Part shown: in pieces, positions 20,643 through 31,561 of the stretch
Layout of the letters: every line of letters starts with the position of its first letter
Numbering within the stretch: position 1 is the stretch's first letter
Source: Didymella arachidicola
Lineage: Eukaryota > Ascomycota > Dothideomycetes > Pleosporales > Didymellaceae
DNA: 64,000 bases
Direction: 5' to 3'
NCBI GenBank assembly: GCA_016630955.3
Contig: CM049985.1
Coordinates: 868,001 to 932,000, forward strand
Position numbers and translations under genes: made by a program
The notes under the pieces: generated by a model
What the model was told of the DNA's origin: nothing
Seen by the model: only the letters and a program-made list of their open reading frames with translations
The model's database searches: none

Positions 20643-23178
20643 TCAGGCAACGTTCTCCATCAGCCCGGCGCCCACGGTCCTTCCTCTCTCGCGGACAACG
20701 ATCCTCATACCTTCCTCGATCGGCAGCTCACGTTCCAACTGCACGACGACACGTGCAACTTCGCCCGGCTTGACGATTCTGGGCTTCTTCTTGGTTACCT
20801 CGCCAGTGAACTTGTTTAGCTTTGCGCTCAGCGTCCTGATGCTGCCTGGACTGTTGAGTGTACTCCTAAACACCTCGACTGGCATGGGCAGTACGTGCTC
20901 GAAAGCGAGGAGCTTAGAGGTGAATGCCTTGACGAGCTTGACGGGTACTTTGGGCGAGCACACAATATCTCCCTGGCGCAAGTGAACTGGATCGATGTCT
21001 GTGAGATGAAGTGTGGGAATTTGGCCTGCGATTGCCCAGTCCACCGGTGCGTCCTGGACTTCGATCGACTTGATGGTCGCCGTCTCATTTGCTGGTAATG
21101 CAAGGATGATGTCGCCGACCTGTAGTGTACCGGTGTCGATACGGCCGGATATGCTGAGAGGAGAGCGCATGTCGCCGCGGAAAACATCAGCTACAGACAA
21201 GCGGAGAGGCTTCTGAAGATGACGCTGGGGCAGCTCAATACGTTCAAGTGCCTCCAGCAGCGTTTCGCCAGTGTACCAATTTGCTGCTGGGTTTGAGATC
21301 TTACTGACAACGTTTTCACCTGTCAGACCAGCGAGTGGAATGAAAGTGATTCGTTTCTCAGCGAAGCTGGCTTCTGTGAGAAAGGCTGTCATCTTCTTCG
21401 TGATCTCGTCGAATCGTGCTTTTGACCATGCTACTGTGTCCATCTTGTTGACAGCAACGATGATGTGTTGCATACCCATGCTTCGTGCGATAAGGATATG
21501 CTCTTTTGTTTGACCCTTAAGACCAGCCTCGAAGCTGTTCGTAGTTGAATCAATGACCAGGACAGGAAAGTCTGCTTGAGATGAACCCGAGATCATGTTT
21601 GGAATAAAGTCCTTGTGTCCAGGAGCATCTAGGATGGTGAATCGTGACTTGTCAGTCTCGAAGTAATTTGTCGCAATGTCTACCGTGACACCCCGGCTAC
21701 GCTCTTCGCTTGTCTCGTCCATGACCCAAGCCAAAGCAAATGACGATTTGCCTATTGTTTCGGCCTCTCTGCGCAGTTTATCGATGGATCTTTGATCGAT
21801 GACTTTCAGGTCGTACAGCAACCGGCCCATGAGCGTACTCTTGCCATGATCGACGTGCCCTATTATGATCAGCTTGCAGCACTTTCGCAAACATGTACTG
21901 CCACAGGTTGGAGCAAAATACTCACCTACGACTACAAAGTTGGCCATCCGCTTCATACTACTCTTCTGCAGCTCCTCTAACACATTCAAATTCTTGCTCT
22001 TCACCTTGGGCTCGTCGATCGCCAGCTTTTCGATTGAGTCTGCCAGTCTTCCATCATTTGTTGTAGACACAGGCTTCTTCTTCTTCGGTGTAGTCCCTGT
22101 ATGCCTTAGAAAAGCTCTCTTTGAGAGCTACCGCAGATCAACGCCGCCCCGCTCCTGCGCCTTTGTTTGCCTGTGCCGCTCGTACGATGTCGTCCGGACT
22201 CGGACCGTCAAAAGGTTTGATGGCTTGGTACTCCTTGTAGAAGCTGTAGGGGACTGGAAACTCTTGGACAAGACCGGACGGCTCAGGGCGTTGTGTTGGC
22301 CCGCAAAGTACGGAAGCGAACATCGAAGGTGGAGCTCTTTGCGCAGGAAACTCGACCGTGATAGCTGGCTTGGGCGCTTCTGGCTCAACCTCCGTCTCTT
22401 CGACTGGCTGTTTTGGCTTTGGGGATGGAGAGCGCTTCCGAGCGGTGTACCTGGCGATGCGCGATGGGACAATAGCTTCTTCCACTTGTTTGGGGTTGTC
22501 TTTGCTCTTGACTGTGAGCTTGTCGAGCATAGCGACAGCTGCGTCTGTCTCGCCGTTGGCGTTCGATGCTGCGGCTGCCTCCTCTCTCTCCTTTCTGCGC
22601 TTGGCTGCGAGTGCTGCCAATTTGGAAGAGCCACCAACAAGACCACCTCTGAAGTGTGGTTCATCGATCGTAATTATGCCCTTTCTATGAATGGGGACGT
22701 TGCCCCAAGGTACGTCGGCGAAGAAGTCTTGGGCGGTCGACGGCATCGTAACGGGCGGCAGCGGGAAACTCGATGCAACAGGGAAGGCTGATTGCGCGTA
22801 GCTATACTGTTCATGAGATTGCTTACCGACTGGTACGGGTGCCTTCTCCACAGCTGCACTTGCAGCTTGGTCGAATTTCGATGCAGCTTTCTCTTTCTTT
22901 GGTGGCGCAGGCTGTTTGGGTGCTGCGGGAGCGAGCTTGTTCTTAAGGTAGCTCACGCTCTTGCTAATGTCGTAGTAATAGTGCCACAGTGCTTCTTGTA
23001 TTTGCGCATCGGTGATGAAGCTGCCTGCCTCACCCAGAGCCTCCCTCGCGCTGATGGTGCTTATCCGCATCTGCTCCTTGTCGTCCGCTGACATGGGCTC
23101 TGCCTCGTCCTCCTCGTAGTAATCGTCGTCGTCGTAAATATCGTCGTCGTCATAGTCGACGTTCCGTGAGCGCTGCAT
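20643..23178 (-). CDS. HBS1: Hbs1, translational GTPase of ribosome rescue
   Basis: Three exons: 23178-22143, 22096-21926 and 21859-20643. The intron at 22097-22142 (GTTGAT donor, TCTAAG branch, ACAG acceptor) joins the N-terminal part to the GTPase. The intron at 21860-21925 (GTGAGT donor) restores the G1 motif VVVGHVDHGKST. The N-terminal HBS1 domain is clear (RNVDYDDDDIYDDDDYYEED, then QEALWHYYYDISKSVSYLKNK). The EF-1alpha-like GTPase follows, with DAPGHKDF (G3) and VNKMD (G4), then two beta-barrel domains (GRIDTGTLQVGDI, KPGEVARVVVQLE). Hbs1 with Dom34/Pelota rescues stalled ribosomes in no-go and non-stop decay. The total is about 807 residues. Read as two separate open frames it would look like two genes. 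Confidence 0.94.
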
Positions 23179-23694
23179 CGTGGCTCGAGTGGCTTGGGCA
23201 ACAACTCTGCTCTAGTGTGGCGGGTTACGTGTGTATGGTAATGCACTCCTCCAAGTGAATACGAGCCGTGGAATTTGGGGTAGGAAGATCAGATGAATGT
23301 GTAAGGACGTCAAATACCTTGCGGCAAAACAAATGTTGACTCGAGGCAATCGTTGACGTGGTTCGCGGGTGCGCCTGCCCCGCGCTAGTTCAGGGACAAT
23401 GACATCAACCGTGGTAGAGCGATTTACAGACGCGTTGATTTGCTAACAACGCGTCAAACTTAGCTTCGGTGCAGCGCAACTAGTGAGAATTGTCAAGAAC
23501 TTCAAAACAGATGTCTTCGATTTGCTACTCCAACGCCGGCTTGCTCAGCTTAGATCGACAACTCAACTCGCTCGTTGGCATGTACTTGGGGTATAGTATT
23601 AGGGAAATGAAAAGCGCAAAAAGACCCTTGACATCCATCCTCCTTTCGACAAGCCAGATCCAGTCTCACTATTGTGTTGTGGCTGAGGACTTGG
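23179..23694. other. Spacer upstream of HBS1
   Basis: About 515 bases lie between the HBS1 start and the end of the Ala/Pro-rich gene on the same strand. They presumably carry the HBS1 promoter. Nothing else is supportable. Confidence 0.35.
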
Positions 23695-24848
23695 CTACTT
23701 TTCTACAGAAGCGGTAGCCGTAGGCGCAGGGGCAGCTGCCACAGGAGCCGCAGCTGTCGCTGGGGCAGGGGTGGGCTCCGCCTTCTGCTCGGCGCCGAAA
23801 TCAGGCTCATCCAAAGGGCCACTGGTAGCAGACATGCCAGGAGCAGGTTTTGTTGTAGGGATAGCAGGGACGTCTACTGATGGCGCAGGAGCGACAGGCT
23901 CGGCGGCTTGAGCAGGTGCTTCGGTGGGCTTGGCTTCGGTGGCCGCGGGAGCATCGGTCGAAGGTGTCTGGGCGGAGACAGCGGTAGGCGGTGCAGGTGC
24001 GACGGCACCAGCAGGCTCAGGCGCTGAAAGTGAGAGTCGTCAGTCTATGATTATCTTCGAGGAATCAAGAAAAGCTGCTAGAAGTCGATGAATGCAAAGC
24101 GAGAAAGAGTCGACGCGATACTCTTGCGCGGTCAAGTCGGTCGAGCGGTCAGAGACACCGAACGGTAGATTGCGCACGAGATGTGCGACGGCGGTGCAGA
24201 TAACGACAGGCTGCTCAGAGAGGGCCATCGCCCCAATCATTATCGAGTGCAACCTTCTGTCGCCGCCTAGAACCGTCTCCCAAATCTTCGTCATCGTACT
24301 CGCCAGTCTGGTTGGGATAAAGAGATGTTGACCTACTCTGCGTGGCCTGCTTGACCTCAGCCAAAGCAGCAGCCTCGTCCTTCTTGGGCTCGCTGTCTAC
24401 GTGTGCCGCGGCGGGAGCGGCAGCTGGAGCTGCAGCAGGTGCTGCAGCAGGTGCAGTGCCGGTCGAGGCTGGGGCTGCCTCGCTCTTTGCGGGCTCAGGA
24501 GCGGTGGCTGGCGCTGGGGCAGCGGGTGTTGTCTCCGTAGGTTTCGAGGTGCTCGCAGTGGGCTGTTCGGTCGTGGCAGTCGGCGCAGTCTCCTCCTTCT
24601 TGGCCTTCTTCTTGCCGAAGAGGCCCTTGAAGGCCTTCTTCAGCTGGTCAACCGCATCAGGTGCTGTTAGTGGCATGTCAGTGTGATTCTAAACGTATTT
24701 GAAGGCCTCGGGAGTTCCGAGACAGCTCCCAATGATAGAAAGATTGCTCTTTCAGGTTCGTGAGTGCTCTCACAAAGAAGGCGCTTGGTACCGTGATAAT
24801 AGGTCCAAGATGACAGGTGGGACAGCGCTACTTACGAACTCCAGGCAT
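23695..24848 (-). CDS. Ala/Pro/Glu-rich low-complexity protein, unknown function
   Basis: A tiny first exon (24848-24836, MPGV) probably splices over a 172-base intron (GTAAGT donor, CTAACAG acceptor) to 24663, giving MPGVPPDAVDQLKKAFKGLF followed by GKKKAKKEE. An alternative ATG lies at 24676. The rest is an Ala/Pro/Thr/Glu repeat. The open frame of exon 2 closes at 24215 after an acidic end (EYDDEDLGDGSRRRQKVALD). Further low-complexity coding starts after a TTTCAG acceptor near 24024 (APEPAGAVAPAPP) and runs to a TAG at 23695. A GTAGGT donor near 24338 would join the two with a long intron of about 315 bases. Two C-termini are therefore possible. The family is not recognised; the basic amphipathic N-terminus may bind membranes (inference). 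Confidence 0.6.
24415..24463. repeat. 12-base tandem repeats encoding Ala-Pro-Ala-Ala
   Basis: About four imperfect copies of a GCTGCAGCAGGT-like 12-mer encode APAAAPAAAPAA in the minus-strand gene. This simple in-frame array is likely variable in copy number. Confidence 0.75.
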
Positions 24849-25252
24849 GATGTCGAATTGTTGATGAGTGCAGTCTGAAAAGAAGTCACGCGCGATGCTG
24901 CGAACGTAGTTTGAAGCGTAAGAATGCTGTGTGAAGACACCACTTGCCGTGAGGTTGAGGGATGTCGAGGGAGCTCGTTGCGACTGGGTGTTCTTGATCT
25001 CGTGCTCCTAAGCCAATCATCTTACTGCGCTAAAGCAGACCCACTCAAGCTTGTTGCTCGCACGGCCGACGAACAATCTCGACGGATTCCAACCCTAGCC
25101 AACTCACGACCAAAGTAGCAAAGGCCTCCCGCTGCTGAGATAACTCGAGCGAGATTATTATCCGGGGCGCGGCGGATCAAGGGGCAAGATTGCCTCTTCT
25201 TCAGAGTCTGACAGGTGCGCCTCAGTGTGTTGTACTGCATTTTCGTTACACT
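24849..25252. other. Divergent promoter region, Ala/Pro-rich gene and P450
   Basis: About 400 bases lie between two start codons pointing apart. Short open frames only. A tRNA was looked for and not found. Confidence 0.35.
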
Positions 25253-26946
25253 ATGGGGCTTTCAGTAGTAGCAACAGCTGCCAGCGACGTAATCATCTTC
25301 TGTCTTATCAACCAGCATGTTTCCATTCAATTCATCCTTGCCATCACCGTAATTTGCGTCTGCACGAGGGTCATTTCGGATTACCGTTTCAACGCAGTCA
25401 AGAACGGCCGAACATGTGGAATTGCACCCCCAACACTGCCACACTGGATCCCTGGGCTCCGTCACGGGCTCAGCATGGGCTGGAGCGCTAAGCGCTTCAT
25501 TGCTCATTGCCTGTACGCGTCCCAATCTGACACCGAATTTGTATCGCAAGTAGCGATCCTAACATTCTCAGGAACAAGTATGGAGGCGAGACACCTTTCT
25601 TCATCGATGGAGCAGGACAGAAGGTTCTCATTCTCCTAAATTCAAAGCATGTGAAGCATGTACTACGCTCTGCACAAGAGTGCGATCCTAACCCATTTGT
25701 ACATGCAGAGATTATGCACCAGGTGATGGGCAGTCCAAGGGCTGCTGTGGACTACTACGAGTCTGCAGAATGCACAGTAGACTTTGACCAAATGGTGCAA
25801 GTACGACAGCATTGCACGGGCGCAGCACTTCCAGCACTTGACAAGATACTATTCGAGACGCTGAAGCGCAATATCTCGGATGCGTGTAGACCAACAGAGG
25901 CAGAGGGTTGGACGAACATCGCCGATTTGTATGCATTCTTCGAAAGCCATGCCACTTGCACTATCACGAAGGTCTTGTTGGGATCTGACATAGTCGACAA
26001 GTATCCTATGTTTGCTGCAGACATGTGGACGTTCATTGAAGATACTGACGTCTTTCTACTTGGCCTACCTCGATTTCTGAACGCGAAGGCGTACGCCACG
26101 AGAGCGCGTCTACTCAAACACCTTCGCGACCTTAGCAGCAACCATGATATCTTGAATGCCGACAAAACGTTCAACAGCAACGCATGGCACCCCATCGTTG
26201 GCTCGATCCTCATGCAGGAACGCGAAAGGATGTACCCAACGCTCCCAGCCCACGACCTCGAAGCACGCGCCGCCCAGACCCTCGGCATATTGTACGCAAG
26301 TACCAGCATCCTGGTTCCGGTATGTTTCTGGCTGTGTTATGAAACCTTACGCACACCCGCGCTCTTCGAACGCGTCACGCAGGAGCTCAAGAACAGCTGC
26401 GGCACCCATACTCGCCAACACGACTTCTCCCAGTTAAGCTCCACGCCGTTTCTTCAGTCGCTGCATGCAGAAACCTGCAGGAAATACGGTATAACGATCC
26501 CCGCACGCCGCGTCGTCGCCCCTACATTTGCGCTTGATGAGAAGTATGTCGTGCCGAGAGGCACAGCGATCATAATGCCAAGCAAGTACGCAGGCCAGTA
26601 CACGCCAGGCTGGGCAGCAATCCGTACTACACTCGTCGAAAAGTCTCTTGATCAGTTCTGGCCTGAGCGATTCCTGGTCAACAAGACAGGAGAGAAGGAG
26701 CGGTTTAGCGACGCCGGGTTAGTTGGAAACTGGACGTCGTTTGGCGGAGGAGCGCATCATTGTCCGGGACGATTCTGGGCGAGGAACATTGGAATGGTCA
26801 TGTTAGCTGTGATTGTTGAAGAATTCGAGGTTCAGATCGAGGATGTGAAGACTGCAAGGACCTATGATCCGGTGTGGCATGAGAGTGCTTTTGGGACTGC
26901 TAGACCCAGAGGCAAGATCGCAGCGCGTATACGCAAAAGGGTATAG
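25253..26946 (+). CDS. Cytochrome P450, CYP7/CYP8-like fungal family
   Basis: Exons 25253-25512 and 25572-26946 join across a 59-base intron (GTACGC donor, TCTCAG acceptor), giving 544 residues. The splice restores FIAHCL to NKYGGETPFFIDGAG; without it the first frame stops early. An N-terminal hydrophobic anchor (VSIQFILAITVICVCT) is followed by a Pro-containing hinge (PPTLPHWIPGL). The K-helix ExxR is ETCR near residue 385. The heme-binding motif is FGGGAHHCPGR, with the ligand cysteine near residue 484. The I-helix lacks the usual A/G-G-x-D/E-T and reads LGILYASTSILVPVCFWLCYE. This resembles the CYP7/CYP8 group that handles sterols or lipids with little need for the acid-alcohol pair. The substrate is unknown, and no biosynthetic cluster surrounds it. 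Confidence 0.88.
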
Positions 26947-27069
26947 AAATCGGACACTGGGCGCAAATAAGGGACAGAAGAGCTTGTTTAAGGCCTGCCA
27001 ACTGAAAAGTCCACAGTAATCTTGGTTATTCAACTATGAAGGGCTTGAAGAAACTCTATAACAAATTGG

Positions 27070-28197
27070 TCAGCCTTTTTGAAGATCCTTCAATCCTGGT
27101 GTTACAGCACCCGAGTCTGTCCCTATGGTTTCACCTGCCCTTCTTCTTTCGCTAGGCTGCACTTTCCTCCAGCCTTCCTCTTCGAATCTGCCTGCGAGCT
27201 TCCTGACGGTATCAATCGCAGCGTTTTCGTTAAACTCATCAAGTCCCACGAAAACATCCGCGAGAGCCGTCTTTGCCTCCTCGACACGGTCTCGTGTTAC
27301 AAGCGCCAGCTTGAAGACCGCCAATAGATGGTCCCGATGATCCCGGAATGGGTCGACCAGGTGTGGGTGAGCAGGGTCGTATGAATGCTTTGGAAAGATG
27401 TCGAACAAGACTGACGCTGCCGGGGGCTTCCAGGCCGTCCTGATGATGAACATTGCTTCCGAGAGTGGTACTCCAGGATCGAGATAGTTCCTCCTCTGCC
27501 TCTGTCTACGGTTTCGTGAAGGGCGGCTGACCGGGCCCGACGCAGTGTCGTTCTCTCCGGCAGTCATGCGTCCAATGATTTTCGGATCCGGTTTGTGCCC
27601 GCCTAGGTCTGTCCTGGTCAGTATAACTATCAGACCTTACAGATACAACTTACCGTCTCCAGTGATCGCTGCCTTGGTCTGTTTCACTTTCGTGCCGGAA
27701 GTAAACATTCCAGCTTCCACTTCACTGATGTCGTGCAGATCCTGTCGTAGACTCGCGTTTGTCCCTCCATAGCCCAAGCCAGCTTTCAACTCGCCCTTCT
27801 CGTAGCTCCCTTCCGCCTCACACCTGGTTCTTGCTCGCCACCTGGACTTCGGTCTCCGTCGCACTGAGTCAGCTTCGTTACTGGTGATGCTAGCCAGCTG
27901 CTGCAACAAAGAGATTGTCGCATCTTCAAAGTACTCGTTGCTCTGTTTGCCGTCCTCCTGGCATAACAGCGTCTTTTCCCTTTTCCGCATTCGCTGAAGA
28001 TTTCACCGACTTCTTCGATGTCCCAGCTGGATTTGATAGCTTGTATCATGTTTTGCCTGTCCTTCGTCAGTGTTTTGAGCTCTGGGCCCTTTCTCGGTCT
28101 TCCTGGTGTATCTGGTGTATCTGGTGTATTTGGAGGTATTGGAGACTTTTCTAGTCGGCTCGCTTAGTGCTTTTGTCTTAGGCTTTAACATCTTCAA
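27070..28197 (-). CDS. Unrecognised gene, member A of the local paralog group
   Basis: The last exon, 27602-27070, reads GHKPDPKIIGRMTAGEND, a basic stretch RNRRQRQRRN, then PLSEAMFIIRTAWKPPAA, HSYDPAHPHLVDPFRDHRDH, LLAVFKLALVTRDRVEEAKT and a helical end. The intron at 27603-27653 (GTAAGT donor, TAG acceptor) links it to an exon with NEYFEDATISLLQQLASIT. Upstream, a GTGAAA...TGCCAG intron near 27985-27943 and a first exon from ATG 28197 (KPKTKALSEPTRKVSN) are tentative, because the phases there are not fully consistent. The SYDP...DPFRDHR...LLA block recurs in the disrupted gene just to the right, so the two are paralogs. No known domain was recognised; charged, coiled and possibly nuclear. 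Confidence 0.55.
28106..28136. repeat. Three-copy 9-base tandem repeat (TGGTGTATC)
   Basis: Three near-identical 9-mers encode KYTRYTRYTR on the minus strand, inside the tentative first exon of the unknown gene. Confidence 0.75.
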
Positions 28198-28518
28198 TAA
28201 TCAGGTGGGCAGAAGCAATCTGAAAGTTTGTCAATGACAAAAGTGATGTGTGACTCTTTCTGGGTGTCGTGAGACGAATGATCCAGCCATCACACGTGCC
28301 TCACTGCTACGGTCTCCAGGTATTGAATGCTTGGGCATGATCTGTCAAGGGACGACTCCAGCTTGGCGAAGACTTCGACCCAGCTCGTCACAACGGCAGG
28401 TCTCGTCACGTCTCACCCGGCAAGTGCGTTCATCATTCTTAAAGCAGTCTAAGTCGTGAAGCTTACATACGTCAAATCTATCTACAGTGTCCAAAATCCA
28501 AGATGCTGAAGCGTACCT

Positions 28519-29439
28519 TCACAAACCGTCTTCAACGTCATCTCCGTCATTCGCATCAATACCCAAGGCTCCTGCGATCAACCCGTACACCACGGCTGTC
28601 CTACGCTCCACTTCTATCTCTCTCTCGATGACTCTCACATACAAAACCTCCATTGACACATCTCGCTGCGCAAGTGCCTCGCTCCTATTCAGCGTGACTA
28701 TGTCCAGATTGATTTCGGCTATTTCGAGCTGGCTAGCTGCAATTATGTAGTTGTGCTCGTGTTCACTAGGAATATTCGACGGATAAACGGCAGCTTGATG
28801 CTCTATTATCACGAGTAAGGAGTCATTGCGAGCACGTAGGTTGTCCTTAAGGTGCGTAGTGTTGTCACATCCGCAGAGCGGCTAGTCGAGCCTGTGAAGT
28901 CTGGCTCAGCTGCAACGTGGGCACTCGGTCGAATGGTCACGCCTGATGCGGTAGCAATGGTTTCTCTCTGGCTGTTGGAAGTGTTGTCGCGAACAATTAC
29001 CTCATGAGGAGTATGTTTTGGGGTTCGCCGTGGTGCGGAAGCTGTTGCATCAGCTCTAGGGTCGTTACTGCCCGCGCTCGGCTCCTTCATACCACCAGCG
29101 TCGATCGTTTGATCTTGCCTTGCCGCTTTGTCGTTCTTCTGACGTCGCTGTCCAGTCTCATGATCTTTTGCTTGACCAAGACGTCTTTCCCTATTCTCTC
29201 TTTCCAAAATTCTCGCCACTTTCCTGATTCTCCTCACTGCGTCAATTTCAATAAACTCAGGTACGTCCTTGAACTCGGCTGTGAGTACCCGTTTAGCTAC
29301 GCTTCTGCGCTTTCGGGTTGCTTTCGCCAGTATGTGAATAGCGAGCAGCAATATACGGTGATCGCGGAACGGTGAGGCCTCATATGGGATTTGAGGATCG
29401 TAAGAGTTTGGTGGTAGGATCGTGACGTCAAAGGGCGTA
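28519..29439 (-). pseudogene. 3' half of a paralog-group gene split by a transposon (member B)
   Basis: Starting directly at the transposon border, the minus strand reads PFDVTILPPNSYDPQIPYEA, SPFRDHRILLLAIHILAKAT, RKRRSVAKRVLTAEF and a Lys/Arg/Gln-rich linker. It clearly parallels the last exon of member A (SYDP-x-x-P, PFRDHR, LLA). Near 28870 the frame shifts by one base into a long helical C-terminus (NYIIAASQLEIAEINLDIVT, then VIEREIEVERRTAVVYGLIA) ending at 28519. The 5' half lies on the other side of the element at 31562 and beyond. With the element removed and one TA kept, the two halves are one base out of frame, so the gene is dead by insertion and by at least one further frameshift. 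Confidence 0.65.
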
Positions 29440-29481
29440 CCGTGGGTTATGACGTGCCGCACGTCCCCACGTGCCGCCCGC
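29440..29481 (+). repeat. Left terminal inverted repeat of the Fot1/pogo element
   Basis: It begins CCGTGGGTTATGACGTGCCG and ends CCGCCCGC. It matches the reverse complement of 31520-31561 at 41 of 42 bases, the only difference being T versus C at position 11. It contains internal ACGTGCCGC/GCACGT palindromic elements that could be transposase binding sites. Confidence 0.95.
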
Positions 29482-29599
29482 CTAACCACCCTCAGTCACT
29501 TTTCAGGAATGAGGTTATTGAGCCACGTACAATAGCTATTATTGTGAGATTTTTTGGTGGATTGATGTATTAATATATGCGACAGTGTACAGTAAGGGA

Positions 29600-31471
29600 T
29601 TAATATTTCTGAGTAGCGGTGCGGCCGCTGCGGGTGGTGTGGGTGCGAGCTGGCGGAGGAGGACTTGGAGCAACAGCACCACGACAAGGCGCCACAACGC
29701 GACGCTTTTTGGCTGCAGGCGTCTTAGGAGTAGTTGAAGCTTTGCGCTTGCCTTTGTTAGGCAATTGGGAGGCTTTTTGAGCGTTGCGAGCTTCTTTATC
29801 CTTCTGCCTTTGCAGTTTGCGAGCGTTAATTGCTGCGCGCTCTTCCGCGCGCTCTCTGTCACGAACAACCTTCGCTGCAGCAGCCGCCTCGCGTTTCTGT
29901 TCTTTGATCTTGTCGTTGTATAGCTTATTCTCAGCCTTGAGCTCCTTCACTGAGGCCTTTTCAAGCTCCTCCGCATGCGCAGTCTCTTTCAGAATCTGCT
30001 CTCTGTGGCGGGCTTCCTTGAACGATCGAGGTGACCACCAGCGAGCTCCTCCCCAGTCATCCAACACCGGCTTGACTAAATTGAGTGTTTTGCTCTTCTT
30101 ATCCTGCTTCTTCTTAATTGTGAGAGACTCACTAAGGCCGTCATTTTCGTTGCGAAGTAGCTCATTATCAATCGCGAGTGTGTGGACTTTCTGACGGAGG
30201 GCGCGCGCCTCCTCTGAGCTTTTATTTGCCACAACAGAGTCTAATTCGCTCATTAAACTACGTGCTGTTGTATCTGATGGAGGCGGCGGAGGAGTTGACG
30301 GATCAGCAGTTCCTTCGGGAAAGCGCTTGAGTACTTTATCGCGATTGAGCGGGTGAAGGCCTGTTGTGTTAAAGGCTTTGACTATGTTGTCTTTAGTGAA
30401 CGATTGCAGCCAAGCGGGCCAAAATAATGAGAAGAAGCTGCCTTTCTTCACTGGCAACAAGCCCTTAGAGCGCTGAGTCCACCTTGTCAATTGCTGTGAG
30501 TATGCTGTCGATAGCGGCTTGAAGAGGACGACGTCGGCTGGCTGGAGCGTATGAGTACTGTGGGGAGGGAAGATCGCCACAAGTATCTTGTGTTGATGAC
30601 AGTAGGTCAGAAAGGAGCGGCTTATATGGCTGCCGTGGCCGTCGATGATGAGTAACCTCCACATTCGACGTGCGGAGGCCTTTGTTTCTTCGTCAAAGAC
30701 CTGTTGCAGCCATCCAAGGCCAGCGTCGTCGTTGCTCCAGCCGCTCTGCATGACCGTGACGAAGACGCGATGCTTGGATTGCTTGATATCTCGCACCCAT
30801 GCGTCCTGGACGTTGCCGCTGTCACTCGCCATGATCAGGCCTGGAGGAAGAGCGATTCCGGAAGCGCTCACGCACGCTATAAGCGTAACCCATTCTCTGT
30901 TGCCGTCCTCCAGAGCCTGGCGGAAGCGCTTGTTGCCCCAGCTTGTCCTGCTAAACACTCGTTTCTGCCTGCCTATCCTGCCAATCATGAAGCCCTTCTC
31001 ATCCATATTGTACGTTTGCTCTGGCTGTATGTTCTTCTCGGCTATTTTGAGCTCTAGCATGTCGAAGTACAAGCTGTACTTGCTATAGGAATCAGCGGCA
31101 TGACGTTCAGAGGCCATGGCAGAGGTCCATCGTGGAGTGAGTGCGTCGTGATGCTTGGTGACGAATCGGGTAACCCACATCTTTCCAACGTCGAATCCGC
31201 AGATAACAGAGGCAAAATGTTGAATCATATCGCGCGTAGGAGGAAGATGCTCCCTGCAGAGTTGATCTATGTAATCAACGAGCTCCAGCTCTTCGTGGTT
31301 AGTAAGGTTTTGTTGTTGTTCTACCTTCTGTTGCATAGAGCCTTGAACGCCTCGGTGACGCCGCGACAAAGTTGAACGATCAACACCATGTGTATCTGCA
31401 ATCTTTTGGTAGCAAAGTTCACCACGCGCATCAGCTGCGCGTGCATCTCTAAGCGCATCTTCTAAAGTCAT
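29600..31471 (-). CDS. Fot1/pogo-family DDE transposase, intact
   Basis: The single 623-residue frame opens with a helix-turn-helix (CYQKIADTHGVDRSTLSRRH). A CENP-B/Tc5-type DNA-binding domain follows (EELELVDYIDQLCREHLPPT; MWVTRFVTKHHDAL). The DDE catalytic core has the first Asp in YNMDEKGFMIG, the second in LLIIDGHGSH and the third in LQPADVVLFKPL. By count there are 35 residues between the second and third, i.e. DD35D. The C-terminal 200 residues are Lys/Ala/Arg-rich coiled coil (KEARNAQKASQLPNKGKRK) and probably nuclear-directing. No internal stops or shifts are present, and all three catalytic residues are kept. It lies 160 bases from one inverted repeat and 49-90 from the other, as expected for an autonomous copy. 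Confidence 0.95.
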   Translation of the reverse strand: MTLEDALRDARAADARGELCYQKIADTHGVDRSTLSRRHRGVQGSMQQKVEQQQNLTNHEELELVDYIDQLCREHLPPTRDMIQHFASVICGFDVGKMWVTRFVTKHHDALTPRWTSAMASERHAADSYSKYSLYFDMLELKIAEKNIQPEQTYNMDEKGFMIGRIGRQKRVFSRTSWGNKRFRQALEDGNREWVTLIACVSASGIALPPGLIMASDSGNVQDAWVRDIKQSKHRVFVTVMQSGWSNDDAGLGWLQQVFDEETKASARRMWRLLIIDGHGSHISRSFLTYCHQHKILVAIFPPHSTHTLQPADVVLFKPLSTAYSQQLTRWTQRSKGLLPVKKGSFFSLFWPAWLQSFTKDNIVKAFNTTGLHPLNRDKVLKRFPEGTADPSTPPPPPSDTTARSLMSELDSVVANKSSEEARALRQKVHTLAIDNELLRNENDGLSESLTIKKKQDKKSKTLNLVKPVLDDWGGARWWSPRSFKEARHREQILKETAHAEELEKASVKELKAENKLYNDKIKEQKREAAAAAKVVRDRERAEERAAINARKLQRQKDKEARNAQKASQLPNKGKRKASTTPKTPAAKKRRVVAPCRGAVAPSPPPPARTHTTRSGRTATQKY

Positions 31472-31519
31472 CGCGTTGTTGATTTATGGTGTTGAGGATA
31501 CTTCGTTGTTTTGGTGATC

Positions 31520-31561
31520 GCGGGCGGCACGTGGGGACGTGCGGCACGTCGTAACCCACGG
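31520..31561 (-). repeat. Right terminal inverted repeat of the Fot1/pogo element
   Basis: Reverse complement of the left terminal repeat with one mismatch. It is followed immediately by the duplicated TA at 31562-31563. Confidence 0.95.

Larger units (their letters stand above)
29440..31561 (-). mobile_element. Complete Fot1/pogo-type Tc1-mariner DNA transposon
   Basis: The 2122 bp element is bounded by 42-base inverted repeats (29440-29481 and 31520-31561) that differ at one position. It is flanked on both sides by a TA dinucleotide (29438-29439; 31562-31563), the hallmark target duplication of this superfamily. It contains one long intact transposase gene. The near-perfect ends, open coding frame and clean TA flanks point to a recent insertion that has escaped RIP. 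It sits inside a gene of the local paralog group, in the same orientation. Confidence 0.95.

Noticed and set aside
22138..23178. Separate gene upstream of a translational GTPase
   Set aside because: Its HBS1 N-terminal domain and the phase-matched intron at 22097-22142 show that it is the first exon of HBS1.
24415..24463. CRISPR-like array
   Set aside because: Short tandem codons for Ala/Pro without spacers, inside a coding frame. CRISPR arrays are not expected in fungi.
25040..25110. Possible tRNA near the P450 promoter
   Set aside because: A GGTTGGAATCC-like string on the minus strand suggested a T-loop, but no paired acceptor stem or anticodon arm could be built.
25253..28197. Secondary-metabolite cluster around the cytochrome P450
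   Set aside because: No polyketide synthase, NRPS, terpene synthase, dedicated transporter or cluster regulator lies nearby.
29784..30194. Plus-strand 136-codon frame inside the transposon
   Set aside because: Antisense shadow of the coiled-coil end of the intact transposase.
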